Assembly: GCF_044385915.1 (NCBI RefSeq)
Contig: NZ_JBISCC010000122.1
Span: 124,001-188,000 of the forward strand
Source: Thalassobellus citreus
GTDB taxonomy: Bacteria > Bacteroidota > Bacteroidia > Flavobacteriales > Flavobacteriaceae
DNA: 64,000 nucleotides
Direction of reading: 5' to 3'
The position numbers and the translations under genes were made by a program. Positions within the stretch are counted from its first letter, which is position 1, and each line of letters opens with the position of its first letter. Below are positions 8,588-16,023 of this stretch, piece by piece. The notes below the pieces were generated by a model, which made no database searches, was not told where the DNA came from, and was given only the letters and a program-made list of their open reading frames with translations.

Positions 8588-9585
8588 GAATTTGCAAACG
8601 TTTTAATTAATGTATTAAATGCTGTGCTATCATCAATAACCGTAGTTATTGGTAAATAAAACAACTTAGCTTTTAAAGAGTCGTATTGTTTTAATCTCAT
8701 AAAATCTTTTTCGGTAGTTACAATACGTGATTTTTTATTTAACACTGCAATATCTTCCTGAGAAAACTCATGATGATCTTTAAAATTTAAATGTTCAAAC
8801 TTTAAGTTTTTATTATTTAAAAAATCAACTAAAGGGTTTGCATTTGCAATACCTGTTACCAAAGTAAAATCATTTAAATCTTCAACTTTAATACTGGAAT
8901 CTAAAGAAAAAACCTCATTGGCATAAGCAATAGAACTAAAAAAAACATGCTGATGCGATTTTAGTTTTATCTGTTCAATAATTTTATTTTTTTCGTTCTC
9001 TGTTAATCCTATTGGACATTTAGTTACAACAATAATGTTTGCTCGCTTTGCACCACTTCTTGGTTCTCTTAAGTTTCCAGTTGGCAAAACAACATCATTA
9101 AAATACGGATTTCCGTAAGTAGTTAGCAAAATATTAAATCCTGCCTTTACTTTTCTATGCTGAAAAGCATCATCAAGTAAAATAACCTCTGGGGTATTAT
9201 TACTTTGCAAAGTTTCAATACCATTTCGTCTATCAGAATCAACAGCAACTAAAATTTCTTTGTTGAATTTACTATAAAACTGAAATGGTTCATCTCCTAT
9301 AGATTCAGCAGACGAAGATTCATTAGCCAATTGAAACCCTTTTGTTTTCCTTTTATAACCTCTACTTAAAGTTGCTACTTTATAATCGTCTTTAAGCAAA
9401 GTAATTAAATACTCAATCATAGGTGTTTTTCCTGTACCACCAACACTTAAATTCCCCACACAAATAACAGGAAAATTATAGGTAGTAGATTGTTTTAAAC
9501 CTAAATCGTATAATTTATTTCGTAAACTTGTTACACCGTAATAAATAGGCATAATAGGAAAACATATTTTTCTAATTAACTTCAC
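8584..9585 (-). CDS. lpxK: Tetraacyldisaccharide 4'-kinase (lipid A pathway)
   Basis: A 333-residue inner-membrane-associated kinase that phosphorylates the 4' position of the lipid A disaccharide, the sixth step of the Raetz pathway. The P-loop is in G-N-L-S-V-G-G-T-G-K-T-P (about residues 44-55). The acidic L-L-D-D-A-F-Q-H-R motif typical of LpxK is present. Start codon choice: the reading frame opens with GTG at 9585 (M-K-L-I-R-K-I) and no upstream ATG is in frame. An N-terminal hydrophobic segment fits membrane attachment. It stands as a single minus-strand gene, divergent from the Nif3-like gene. Confidence 0.94.
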   Translation of the reverse strand: MKLIRKICFPIMPIYYGVTSLRNKLYDLGLKQSTTYNFPVICVGNLSVGGTGKTPMIEYLITLLKDDYKVATLSRGYKRKTKGFQLANESSSAESIGDEPFQFYSKFNKEILVAVDSDRRNGIETLQSNNTPEVILLDDAFQHRKVKAGFNILLTTYGNPYFNDVVLPTGNLREPRSGAKRANIIVVTKCPIGLTENEKNKIIEQIKLKSHQHVFFSSIAYANEVFSLDSSIKVEDLNDFTLVTGIANANPLVDFLNNKNLKFEHLNFKDHHEFSQEDIAVLNKKSRIVTTEKDFMRLKQYDSLKAKLFYLPITTVIDDSTAFNTLIKTFANS

Positions 9586-9684
9586 AATAACGAAATCGAA
9601 AATGATTATAAATACTAAGGCTCGAATATAATCAATATTTAAATCATTTAATATTACCCAAGACAGCTTAAAATAAAATTTTAC

Positions 9685-9711
9685 TTGTGATAGTATAATA
9701 TTTTATCTTTG
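9685..9711 (+). promoter_or_regulatory. Promoter of the Nif3-like/coiled-coil gene pair
   Basis: A TTG at 9685-9687 and TATCTTTG at 9704-9711 are spaced 16 nt, close to the Bacteroidota consensus, and end 18 nt before the ATG at 9730. Confidence 0.7.
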
Positions 9712-9729
9712 ATACAAACAAAATAACAC

Positions 9730-10824
9730 ATGATTGTTCAAGATATAATTAACCACCTAGAAGAACTCGCGCCATTATCGTACGCCGAAAGTTTTGATAA
9801 TGTTGGTCTTTTAGTAGGTAATAAAAACACAAACGTTACAGGCGTACTCGTTACTTTAGATACACTTGAAGCCGTTGTAGACGAAGCCATAGAAAAAAAC
9901 TGTAACCTAATAGTTAGCTTCCACCCTATTATTTTTAAAGGTTTAAAAAAACTAACAGGCAAAAATTATGTTGAGCGCGTCGTTATAAAAGCCATTAAAC
10001 ACGATATTGCTATTTACAGCATGCACACTGCTTTAGATAATGCTTTACTAGGTGTAAACGATATGATTTGCAATCAGCTAGAGCTAGTAAATAAACACAT
10101 ATTAATTCCGCAAAGCGAAAACATAAAAAAACTAACCACCTATGTTCCTAAGGATGAAGCCGAACAATTACGAGCTGCTTTATTCAATACAGGAGCAGGC
10201 AGTATTGGTAACTATAAAAATTGCAGTTTCAATGTAGAAGGTTACGGCACTTATAATGGCAACGAAAATTCTAATCCTACAAAAGGCGAAAAAGGAACAA
10301 CACATCTTGAAGCCGAAACAAAAATATCCATCACCTTTCCCAAGCATTTAGAAAGTCAAGTTATTCAAACCTTATTTAAGTCGCATTCTTACGAAGAAGT
10401 GGCCTATGAAATTACGACTATAGAAAACAAAAACCAGAATATTGGCATGGGAATGATTGGCGAATTACCAACTCCTATGGACGAATTATCGTTTCTAAAC
10501 CATTTAAAAACGAAAATGAATACACCATTCATTAGGCATTCTTCATTTCTTAACAAACCCATAAAGAAAATTGCCGTTTTAGGAGGCTCAGGAAGTTTTG
10601 CTATTCAAGCAGCTAAAGCATCTGGTGCTGATGTTTTTATAACTGCCGATTTAAAATATCACGACTTTTTTATGGCAGAAAACAGTATACTTTTGGCAGA
10701 TATTGGACATTATGAAAGCGAACAGTTCACAAAAAACCTTTTAGTAGCGTATCTTACAAAAAAAATTACTAATTTTGCCATCATTTTATCAGAGACAAAT
10801 ACAAATCCTGTTAAGTATTTTTAA
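9730..10824 (+). CDS. Nif3-like dinuclear metal center protein
   Basis: A 364-residue member of the NIF3/YbgI (DUF34) family. The N-terminal half has the family start P-L-S-Y-A-E-S-F-D-N-V-G-L-L-V-G and the metal-ligand patterns V-S-F-H-P-I-I-F-K-G and M-H-T-A-L-D. The C-terminal half has G-G-S-G-S-F and A-D-L-K-Y-H-D. Between them (about residues 130-230) lies the extra PII/CutA-like domain found in the longer members. Related proteins are toroidal hexamers with a two-metal site; their reaction is not settled, though GTP cyclohydrolase- and hydrolase-like roles have been proposed. It is followed after 3 nt by the coiled-coil gene, a pairing common in Bacteroidota. Confidence 0.92.
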   Translation: MIVQDIINHLEELAPLSYAESFDNVGLLVGNKNTNVTGVLVTLDTLEAVVDEAIEKNCNLIVSFHPIIFKGLKKLTGKNYVERVVIKAIKHDIAIYSMHTALDNALLGVNDMICNQLELVNKHILIPQSENIKKLTTYVPKDEAEQLRAALFNTGAGSIGNYKNCSFNVEGYGTYNGNENSNPTKGEKGTTHLEAETKISITFPKHLESQVIQTLFKSHSYEEVAYEITTIENKNQNIGMGMIGELPTPMDELSFLNHLKTKMNTPFIRHSSFLNKPIKKIAVLGGSGSFAIQAAKASGADVFITADLKYHDFFMAENSILLADIGHYESEQFTKNLLVAYLTKKITNFAIILSETNTNPVKYF

Positions 10825-10827
10825 AGT

Positions 10828-11607
10828 ATGGCTAAAAAGAAAGAAGCAACTGTAGAACAGCGTTTAAGAGCGCTTTACGATTTACAACTCATCGATTCTC
10901 GTATAGATGAAATTAGAAATGTACGTGGAGAACTTCCTTTAGAAGTTCGCGATTTAGAAGATGAAGTTGCCGGATTAAATATAAGATTAGATAAACTTGT
11001 TGCAAGTTTAGAGGTTACAGACAACGATATTATTGCTAAGAAAAACCAAATTGAAGAATCTAAGTCTTTAATTAAAAAGTATAGCGAGCAACAAAAAAAT
11101 GTTAGAAATAACAGAGAATTTAATTCTTTAACAAAAGAAGTTGAATTTCAAGAACTTGAAATTGAATTAGCCGAAAAGCACATTAGAGAATTTAAAGCGC
11201 AAATAGAACAGAAAAAAGAAGTTATTTCTGGAACTAAAGATCGTTTAAAAGAGCGTGAAACACATTTAAAGCACAAAAAGAGTGAATTAAATGATATTCT
11301 TGCTGAAACTGAAAAAGAAGAGCAAGCTTTAATAGAAAAGTCTGAAGATTATAAAACTCAAATTGAAGAACGTTTAGTTGCAGCTTACAACCGTATTCGC
11401 AATAACGTAAAAAACGGTTTAGCAGTTGTGCCAATCGAAAGAGGAGCTTCTGGAGGATCTTTCTTTACTATTCCACCGCAAGTACAAGTAGAAATTGCTT
11501 CTCGCAAGAAAGTAATTACCGATGAGCATAGTGGACGTATTTTAGTTGATGCTGTTTTAGCTGAAGAACAAAAAGCAAAAATGGAAAAAATGTTTTCTAA
11601 ACTATAA
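10828..11607 (+). CDS. Coiled-coil protein of the C4 zinc-ribbon (DUF164-like) family, Cys-less
   Basis: A 259-residue protein dominated by a long antiparallel coiled coil (about residues 30-180, heptads rich in E, K, L). It is followed by a short C-terminal domain matching the zf-RING_7/C4 zinc-ribbon family of Bacteroidota (V-P-I-x-R-G-A-S-G-G-S-F-F-T-I-P-P-Q). In the canonical family this domain has two C-x2-C knuckles. Here the first pair reads S-G-G-S and the second lies in D-E-H-S-G-R-I-L-V, so all four zinc ligands are gone while the surrounding sequence is kept. Function unknown; a nucleic-acid or membrane-trafficking role has been suggested for relatives. Probably co-transcribed with the Nif3-like gene. 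Confidence 0.85.
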   Translation: MAKKKEATVEQRLRALYDLQLIDSRIDEIRNVRGELPLEVRDLEDEVAGLNIRLDKLVASLEVTDNDIIAKKNQIEESKSLIKKYSEQQKNVRNNREFNSLTKEVEFQELEIELAEKHIREFKAQIEQKKEVISGTKDRLKERETHLKHKKSELNDILAETEKEEQALIEKSEDYKTQIEERLVAAYNRIRNNVKNGLAVVPIERGASGGSFFTIPPQVQVEIASRKKVITDEHSGRILVDAVLAEEQKAKMEKMFSKL

Positions 11608-11629
11608 TCCATTTTAAAACATAAAACTA

Positions 11630-11658
11630 AGAGCCTTCATTATATGGAGGCTTTTTTT
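11630..11658 (+). terminator. Intrinsic terminator after the coiled-coil gene
   Basis: Stem AGCCTTCAT / ATGGAGGCT (one G-U pair) with a 3-nt loop, followed by seven T. It lies 22 nt after the stop at 11607. Confidence 0.8.
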
Positions 11659-11670
11659 ATGCCTAATAAT

Positions 11671-11780
11671 TTGGGCGTTTCCCTGTCGGGTCGGGCTTTC
11701 CGCTATATCTTTTTATTTTTGTCTTTCCTGCGGAGGCAGGAATCCAACATAAAAAGGATGCCGCATCAATCCCTAACGCG
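11671..11780 (-). repeat. Dispersed structured element R1, copy A (minus orientation)
   Basis: One of four copies in the window (others at 19898, 40361 and 42280). Read on the minus strand it starts CGCGTTAGGGAT, has the box GCGGCATCC, an inner stem CTTTTTAT (11749-11756) paired with ATAAAAAG (11709-11716), then AGATATAGCGGAAAGCCCG, a CCC-GACA-GGG hairpin and AACGCCC. Inside the inner stem lies an extra hairpin with arms TTCCTGC / GCAGGAA (11725-11742). It sits between the terminator at 11658 and a copy of repeat R2, in the 496-bp gap before msrA. Confidence 0.75.
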
Positions 11781-11880
11781 ATTCAGTCCGCAGTAGTCAG
11801 TTCTCAGTCTACAGTCTAGTACCATCATAAAATTAGGCATCAATAAAAAACAAAAAAAACTCAGCAAAATATCAACACCC

Positions 11881-12047
11881 AATTTCCGACACAGTCGGAA
11901 TCATCAATCTGCAGAAATAAAGAGAGTAGGAATGAAGACGCAAAGCGTAGCTTTAAGCGCGTAATTCCGAAGCGAATGGTGCTTTAGCAATTTCCTCAGA
12001 TTGATTTGATTTTTTGGTTCGTTTAGCATCAAGGCAAAATGAACAAA
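11881..12047 (+). repeat. Intergenic repeat R2, copy 1
   Basis: About 167 bp, repeated in the same orientation at 18225-18391 with obvious identity along its whole length. It contains a hairpin TTCCGAC-ACA-GTCGGAA, a second hairpin AAAGC-GTA-GCTTT, a conserved block ending AATTCCGA, and a 3' inverted repeat near TTCGTTTAGC / GGCAAAATGAA. It ends 56 nt before the msrA ATG. No coding capacity is evident. The rest of the gap (11781-11880) shows nothing recognisable. Confidence 0.7.
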
Positions 12048-12103
12048 CATTTTTATTTAAGGTTTCATACATTTATACGTCTAAGAAAAGAAAAACAAAA
12101 TAC

Positions 12104-12760
12104 ATGAAACGTATCATCCCATTTTTAGCATTAGCTCTATTCTTCAGTTGCCAAAACTCAGCACAAACAAATAAAAAACAAGAAGCCGTAATAAACGCAG
12201 AACCCGTTCAAGTACCTATTAAAAATGGAAAAGCAAAAGCCTATTTCGCTAGCGGATGCTTTTGGTGTGTAGAAGCTATTTTCGAAAGCGTAAAAGGCGT
12301 AGAAGAATCTATTTCTGGGTATTCTGGCGGACATACAAAAAACCCAACCTATGAGGCTAGTAATACCGGACGCACAGGACACGCAGAATCTGTAGAAATT
12401 ATTTACGATCCAAAAGTAGTAAGTTTTGAAACCTTAGTCGATGTTTATTTTGCATCGCAAAATGTAACACAGGTCAACGGACAAGGCAATGATAGAGGGT
12501 CTCAATACCGTTCTATTATTTTCTACCAAAACGAGGCACAAAAACAAATCATTTTAAAAAAGAAAGCAGCCTTAGCTAAAAAACTGAATGCAAAAATAGC
12601 AGCAGAAGTCTATCCGTTTCAAAAATTTTGGAAAGCTGAATCTTATCACCAAAACTACGAAAGACTACACCCAAATAATAGTTATATAAAAAATGTTTCT
12701 ATTCCAAGATTAAATAGGTTTAAAGCAAAAATGCCAGAAGTTTTAAAGGAAAATCATTAA
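12104..12760 (+). CDS. msrA: Peptide-methionine (S)-S-oxide reductase, lipoprotein form
   Basis: A 218-residue MsrA that repairs oxidised methionine. The start at 12104 gives a lipoprotein signal peptide with lipobox Cys16 (A-L-F-F-S-C), so the enzyme should be anchored in the cell envelope, unlike cytosolic MsrA. The catalytic box is G-C52-F-W-C; the family segment G-Y-S-G-G and the Q-Y-R-S-I-I-F-Y strand follow. No MsrB domain is fused. The frame also runs upstream to 12014, but those residues lack a sensible start and overlap repeat R2. It is a monocistronic plus-strand gene with no terminator hairpin immediately after. Confidence 0.95.
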   Translation: MKRIIPFLALALFFSCQNSAQTNKKQEAVINAEPVQVPIKNGKAKAYFASGCFWCVEAIFESVKGVEESISGYSGGHTKNPTYEASNTGRTGHAESVEIIYDPKVVSFETLVDVYFASQNVTQVNGQGNDRGSQYRSIIFYQNEAQKQIILKKKAALAKKLNAKIAAEVYPFQKFWKAESYHQNYERLHPNNSYIKNVSIPRLNRFKAKMPEVLKENH

Positions 12761-12811
12761 ATAATATTTAGGGTTTTACAAGAATTCATTCTCTTCTTAA
12801 AATTTTATTTT

Positions 12812-12896
12812 GTCAGAAATTTTAGCTAACTTCGTTTAACGTATGATATAAAACATAAAAACGATTTCATATCATACGTTAACAATAATTTCTGAC
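12812..12896. repeat. 85-bp nested inverted repeat
   Basis: Outer arms GTCAGAAATT (12812-12821) and AATTTCTGAC (12887-12896) enclose inner arms TAACGTATGATAT (12837-12849) and ATATCATACGTTA (12869-12881). All pairs are perfect. The stem lies between the convergent msrA and AhpD-like genes. It lacks the T-tail of a simple terminator; it could be a decayed miniature element or a long hairpin. Confidence 0.6.
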
Positions 12897-12974
12897 TTCG
12901 TAAAAGAAATATTTTTCAAAAAGTAATAGCAGTTTGATAAATTTAGACCGCTATTACTAATCTACATTTTCTGA

Positions 12975-13433
12975 CTATGCCAATTCTTTGACCTGATAAT
13001 TTCCCGGAGTAAATTTGAATGTCTTCATTAATCTAGTCCATGTATTGATTTGAGAAATAGCTAAGGTTAGATAACAAATTTCCTCTTTGTTAAAATAAGG
13101 AATCAATTCATCAAAAACTATTTCTGGTAATGGGTCTCTACTTAATTTAGTAAGCACATCTGTTAAGCTGAGAACTGCCACTTCTTTTTCGGTAAAATAT
13201 GGTGTCTCTTTCCAGACACATAAGGATGACAATCTTAAATCAGTTTCTCCAAGATGTTTAAGCTCCTTGTGATGCATATCTACACAATAGGCACAGCCAT
13301 TTTTTTGCGCTACTCTTAATCTGATTAATTCGAGTAAATGTGTTTCTAATGAAGAGCTATTTATGTAGTCTTCAGTTGTCATTAAATTTTCGAACATTCC
13401 TTTTGGAATATCTCGATACGAAATTCGTTCCAT
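12975..13433 (-). CDS. Carboxymuconolactone decarboxylase/AhpD-like protein
   Basis: A 152-residue protein of the CMD/AhpD alkylhydroperoxidase superfamily. The active-site pattern is L-I-R-L-R-V-A-Q-K-N-G-C47-A-Y-C50-V-D-M-H54, the usual C-x2-C-x3-H redox centre, and the C-terminal half has the family helices (E-x-A-V-L-S-L-T-D). Such proteins act as small thiol peroxidases or lactone-handling enzymes; the substrate is not readable. It lies last in a minus-strand set TetR, MBL-fold hydrolase, CMD, 51 nt behind the hydrolase, suggesting joint regulation by the TetR protein. Confidence 0.88.
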   Translation of the reverse strand: MERISYRDIPKGMFENLMTTEDYINSSSLETHLLELIRLRVAQKNGCAYCVDMHHKELKHLGETDLRLSSLCVWKETPYFTEKEVAVLSLTDVLTKLSRDPLPEIVFDELIPYFNKEEICYLTLAISQINTWTRLMKTFKFTPGNYQVKELA

Positions 13434-13484
13434 AATATTTGTTTTTATAGTTAATAATTATTTTTGATGTTCTATGCTTTTACA

Positions 13485-14339
13485 TTAATTCTTTGAAAGT
13501 TTAATTTTTTCTATAAATGGAATAACCTCTTTGTTAGTCATTCTTTTTGGAACCAATGGATCGTGAGATGGTAAATAAATTGTGGGATTAAATTTCGAAA
13601 AGGAGAGTATATTTTTAAGTGTATTTACACTTTCAATGGTCCCAATGCCATCTGGAATTTCATTTAACAAATTTTCTTGTGTATATGAAGTATCTCCCGC
13701 TAAAAAATAATTCAGTCCATCAACTTGTGCAATAACAGATATATGGTTTTCTACATGACCTGGCGTTGCAACTATCATTACTTTACCATCTTTAGTAATT
13801 GCCATACTCCTACTAAATGTAAAATAACGGTCGTTTGGTAAATCTACTAATGTAGGCTTTAGCCACTTTGGCCATCTATGAGGTAGATAACCAGCTAGTA
13901 TGCCTTTTAATCCTGATGCACTCTTAAACTCATTCCTATCAATAATAATTTCTGAATTTGGAAAATGATGTAACCCTCCAGCATGATCCGTATGCATGTG
14001 TGTCATAATTACTTTTTTAACATCTTTTTCAGGATTGATTTCCAATTTTAATAACTGAGTACCAATTTCATCTTCAGGTTTAACATCAAAATCTACTGCT
14101 AAAGCATAATAAGGATGCCATTTAGGAAGATAGCCTTTAATACTTGTTTTATGAGTTTCTCCTGTATCTACAACAATGACGCCTTCTTCGTGTACAATAA
14201 CCCAAGCATATATGGGGACCCAATCTGCCCATTTCTTTCCAAATAAAACATTAAGCATTTGCGGAGCATATCCTTTAGATTTACTTATTTGGTTTTCTTT
14301 AATTCTAACTTTTCCTGTTTGTATTTTAAATATTTTCAT
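13485..14339 (-). CDS. MBL-fold metallohydrolase, N-acyl homoserine lactonase-like
   Basis: A 284-residue metallo-beta-lactamase-fold protein of the AiiA/AttM-like branch. The zinc motif H114-M-H116-T-D118-H119-A-G-G-L is intact. Further ligands are seen in T-P-G-H-V-E-N-H, A-G-D-T-S-Y and the C-terminal L-P-S-H-D-P. There is no signal peptide, so it should be cytosolic. The resemblance to lactonases suggests cleavage of acyl-homoserine or other lactones, but other MBL substrates are possible. The promoter region (14340-14395) holds two identical 13-bp boxes that look like TetR operators. The gene lies between tetR and the CMD gene on the same strand. Confidence 0.85.
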   Translation of the reverse strand: MKIFKIQTGKVRIKENQISKSKGYAPQMLNVLFGKKWADWVPIYAWVIVHEEGVIVVDTGETHKTSIKGYLPKWHPYYALAVDFDVKPEDEIGTQLLKLEINPEKDVKKVIMTHMHTDHAGGLHHFPNSEIIIDRNEFKSASGLKGILAGYLPHRWPKWLKPTLVDLPNDRYFTFSRSMAITKDGKVMIVATPGHVENHISVIAQVDGLNYFLAGDTSYTQENLLNEIPDGIGTIESVNTLKNILSFSKFNPTIYLPSHDPLVPKRMTNKEVIPFIEKIKLSKN

Positions 14340-14354
14340 AATTTTAATATTTAT

Positions 14355-14387
14355 GTACTATTATGGTTTTTTTAGTACTATTATGGT
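14355..14387. promoter_or_regulatory. Paired operator-like direct repeats
   Basis: GTACTATTATGGT occurs twice, at 14355-14367 and 14375-14387, exactly 20 bp apart (two helical turns). The second copy is embedded in the palindrome TAGTACTA. The repeats lie immediately upstream of the MBL hydrolase start (minus strand), the natural place for regulation by the neighbouring TetR protein. Confidence 0.55.
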
Positions 14388-14395
14388 CAAAAAAA

Positions 14396-14965
14396 TTATT
14401 CCCTTATTATTCCATTTAAAAATATATCGGTAGTTAACTCATAAATGTTTTGATTGTGGAGACCTAAAAATTCTTGATATTGCGTTTTTAAAGGCAATTC
14501 CATCAAATTCATATATACTGCAAGAACAACATTAATATTAATGTCATCTCTTATAATGCCTTCATCAACACCAATAACAAATAGTTTTCTATAGTAGTTG
14601 TTGATTCTTTCAATTCTTGTTTGTTGATAATAGTCCCAAATGTCTGGAGTGTTAACCTCTAAATCTTTCAAAAACTCTCCACTTACATTACTTAGAAGAT
14701 TTTTAGTAAATTCAGATACTTCAATTAATTTTCTTTTAAAACTTAATTTATCATTATTTACTATTTCATCTAAAGCAGAATTAATATCAATATTTAATTG
14801 ATCAATAACAGCTTTTACAAGTTCATCTTTAGAAGAAAAATGATTATAAAGACTACTTTTACTCGTCCTTAGTTCTTTAACAAGACTATCCATTGAAACT
14901 TTATAGAAGCCATTTTTTAAAAACTTTTTCTTTGCTATTCTTAGTATTCTCGTTCGAACATTCAT
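14396..14965 (-). CDS. TetR/AcrR family transcriptional regulator
   Basis: A 189-residue regulator. The N-terminal TetR helix-turn-helix is clear (R-I-L-R-I-A-K-K-x-F-L-x-N-G-F-Y-K-V-S-M-D-S-L, then L-R-T-S-K-S-S-L-Y-N-H-F-S-S-K). The remaining helices form an unassigned ligand domain. It heads a minus-strand set with the MBL hydrolase and CMD genes, 56 nt apart from the former, and is the likely repressor of both. GTACT/AGTAC boxes occur at its own promoter and at that of the hydrolase, consistent with autoregulation. The ligand is unknown. Confidence 0.92.
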   Translation of the reverse strand: MNVRTRILRIAKKKFLKNGFYKVSMDSLVKELRTSKSSLYNHFSSKDELVKAVIDQLNIDINSALDEIVNNDKLSFKRKLIEVSEFTKNLLSNVSGEFLKDLEVNTPDIWDYYQQTRIERINNYYRKLFVIGVDEGIIRDDININVVLAVYMNLMELPLKTQYQEFLGLHNQNIYELTTDIFLNGIIRE

Positions 14966-14974
14966 AAATATATA

Positions 14975-15000
14975 TGTACTGTTTTAGTTCTATTAGTACA
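14975..15000. promoter_or_regulatory. Inverted-repeat operator candidate upstream of tetR
   Basis: TGTACT and AGTACA form 6-bp inverted arms 14 nt apart, 9 nt before the tetR ATG. The half-site resembles the GTACTATTA boxes at 14355 and 14375. Confidence 0.45.
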
Positions 15001-15045
15001 AATCTAATAAAAAAAACCATAATTCCAAACTTTAAATAAAAAAAA

Positions 15046-15187
15046 TACCGCCAACAACACATATAATTTATTGCTAGTTCTAGCCTACCTACGAAAATCC
15101 TCGCGGATTTTCTAGTTGGTTTTTATTTACTAAATTCAGTGCTTGAAACACGCAACAAATCATATATAAACACGTTAAACGAACACC
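15046..15187 (-). repeat. Structured intergenic element with GNRA-capped stem
   Basis: Distal arms 15059-15074 and 15152-15167 pair over 16 positions; their three mismatches are A-C on the plus strand but G-U on the minus strand. The central stem GAAAATCC / GGATTTTC (15093-15112) has loop TCGC on plus but GCGA, a GNRA tetraloop, on minus. Both features favour an RNA read from the minus strand, as the 3' region of the methyltransferase gene that ends at 15190. Confidence 0.55.
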
Positions 15188-15189
15188 TT

Positions 15190-15990
15190 CTAAAACTTAG
15201 TCGCCTTCAACTCAAAAATCAAAGGATACAATTTATCTTTTGTAACAAACATACCGTTTTCAGTTTCAACTAAATCTGGCAACACATTATACGGGCTTTC
15301 ATCATATTCTTTTAAATACTCAATATGCAAACCCGCTTCGGTTAAAGCAGATACTACTTCTCCTAAACCATGATTCCAACCATATTCTTTACTCATCATT
15401 TTAGAGTCTTGGTTAGCATAAGTGCCTTCATATTCCTCATAAATAACTTCATCTTGCATATAACCATATGTCATAATAGGTTTACCTTTTAAATAATCAA
15501 ACATCCAAACAATCGGATGAAATTCTGCCATGTAAAACGTACCGCCTTTTTTCAATCGTTCAGCAATCATTTTGCCCCAAGGTTTTAAATCGGGCAACCA
15601 ACCAATAACACCATAACTCGTAAAAATAATATCAAAGGCCTCTTTTATAAACCGTGAAGTATCTAATACATTACAACAAACAAATTTAGCATCAAGTTGT
15701 AATTCTTTATTTAAATTCTGTGCCAATTTAATACCTTCATCACTCAAATCTACCCCAACACATTTCGCTCCCATTCTACTCCAACTTAACGTGTCTTGTC
15801 CAAAATGACATTGTAAATGCAATAACGATTTCCCTTTTACATCACCTAAAGCTTTCAATTCATAAGGCATTAAAGAGGTTTCCCCATTCTTAAAAGCTTC
15901 TAAATTATACATATCACTTTTAGCATGCACTTTCACCTTATGATTCCAAGTGGCTTTATTGGTTTCAAAATATTTTTTATTCGTATCCAT
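15190..15990 (-). CDS. Class I SAM-dependent methyltransferase
   Basis: A 266-residue methyltransferase from the ATG at 15990 (an in-frame TTG two codons earlier is less likely). Motif I reads L-L-H-L-Q-C-H-F-G-Q-D-T, with the acidic ribose-binding strand end in C-V-G-V-D-L-S-D. Motif IV is F-D-I-I-F-T-S-Y-G-V. The C-terminal half is the longer type seen in small-molecule methyltransferases that follow this H-F-G-Q-D pattern. The substrate is not identifiable. It is divergent from the lipoprotein gene at 16024, and its 3' end runs into the structured element at 15046-15187. Confidence 0.87.
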   Translation of the reverse strand: MDTNKKYFETNKATWNHKVKVHAKSDMYNLEAFKNGETSLMPYELKALGDVKGKSLLHLQCHFGQDTLSWSRMGAKCVGVDLSDEGIKLAQNLNKELQLDAKFVCCNVLDTSRFIKEAFDIIFTSYGVIGWLPDLKPWGKMIAERLKKGGTFYMAEFHPIVWMFDYLKGKPIMTYGYMQDEVIYEEYEGTYANQDSKMMSKEYGWNHGLGEVVSALTEAGLHIEYLKEYDESPYNVLPDLVETENGMFVTKDKLYPLIFELKATKF

Positions 15991-16023
15991 CTTCAAGTTA
16001 TATCTTTACTAAAATTCTAAATT

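Noticed and set aside
11671..12047. CRISPR array
   Set aside because: Repeats here are few, long and different from each other, with no regular spacers; no cas genes are present in the window.
14176..14433. Plus-strand 85-codon frame across the MBL/TetR gap
   Set aside because: It overlaps the N-terminus of the MBL gene and the operator boxes; no recognisable protein features beyond a chance hydrophobic stretch.
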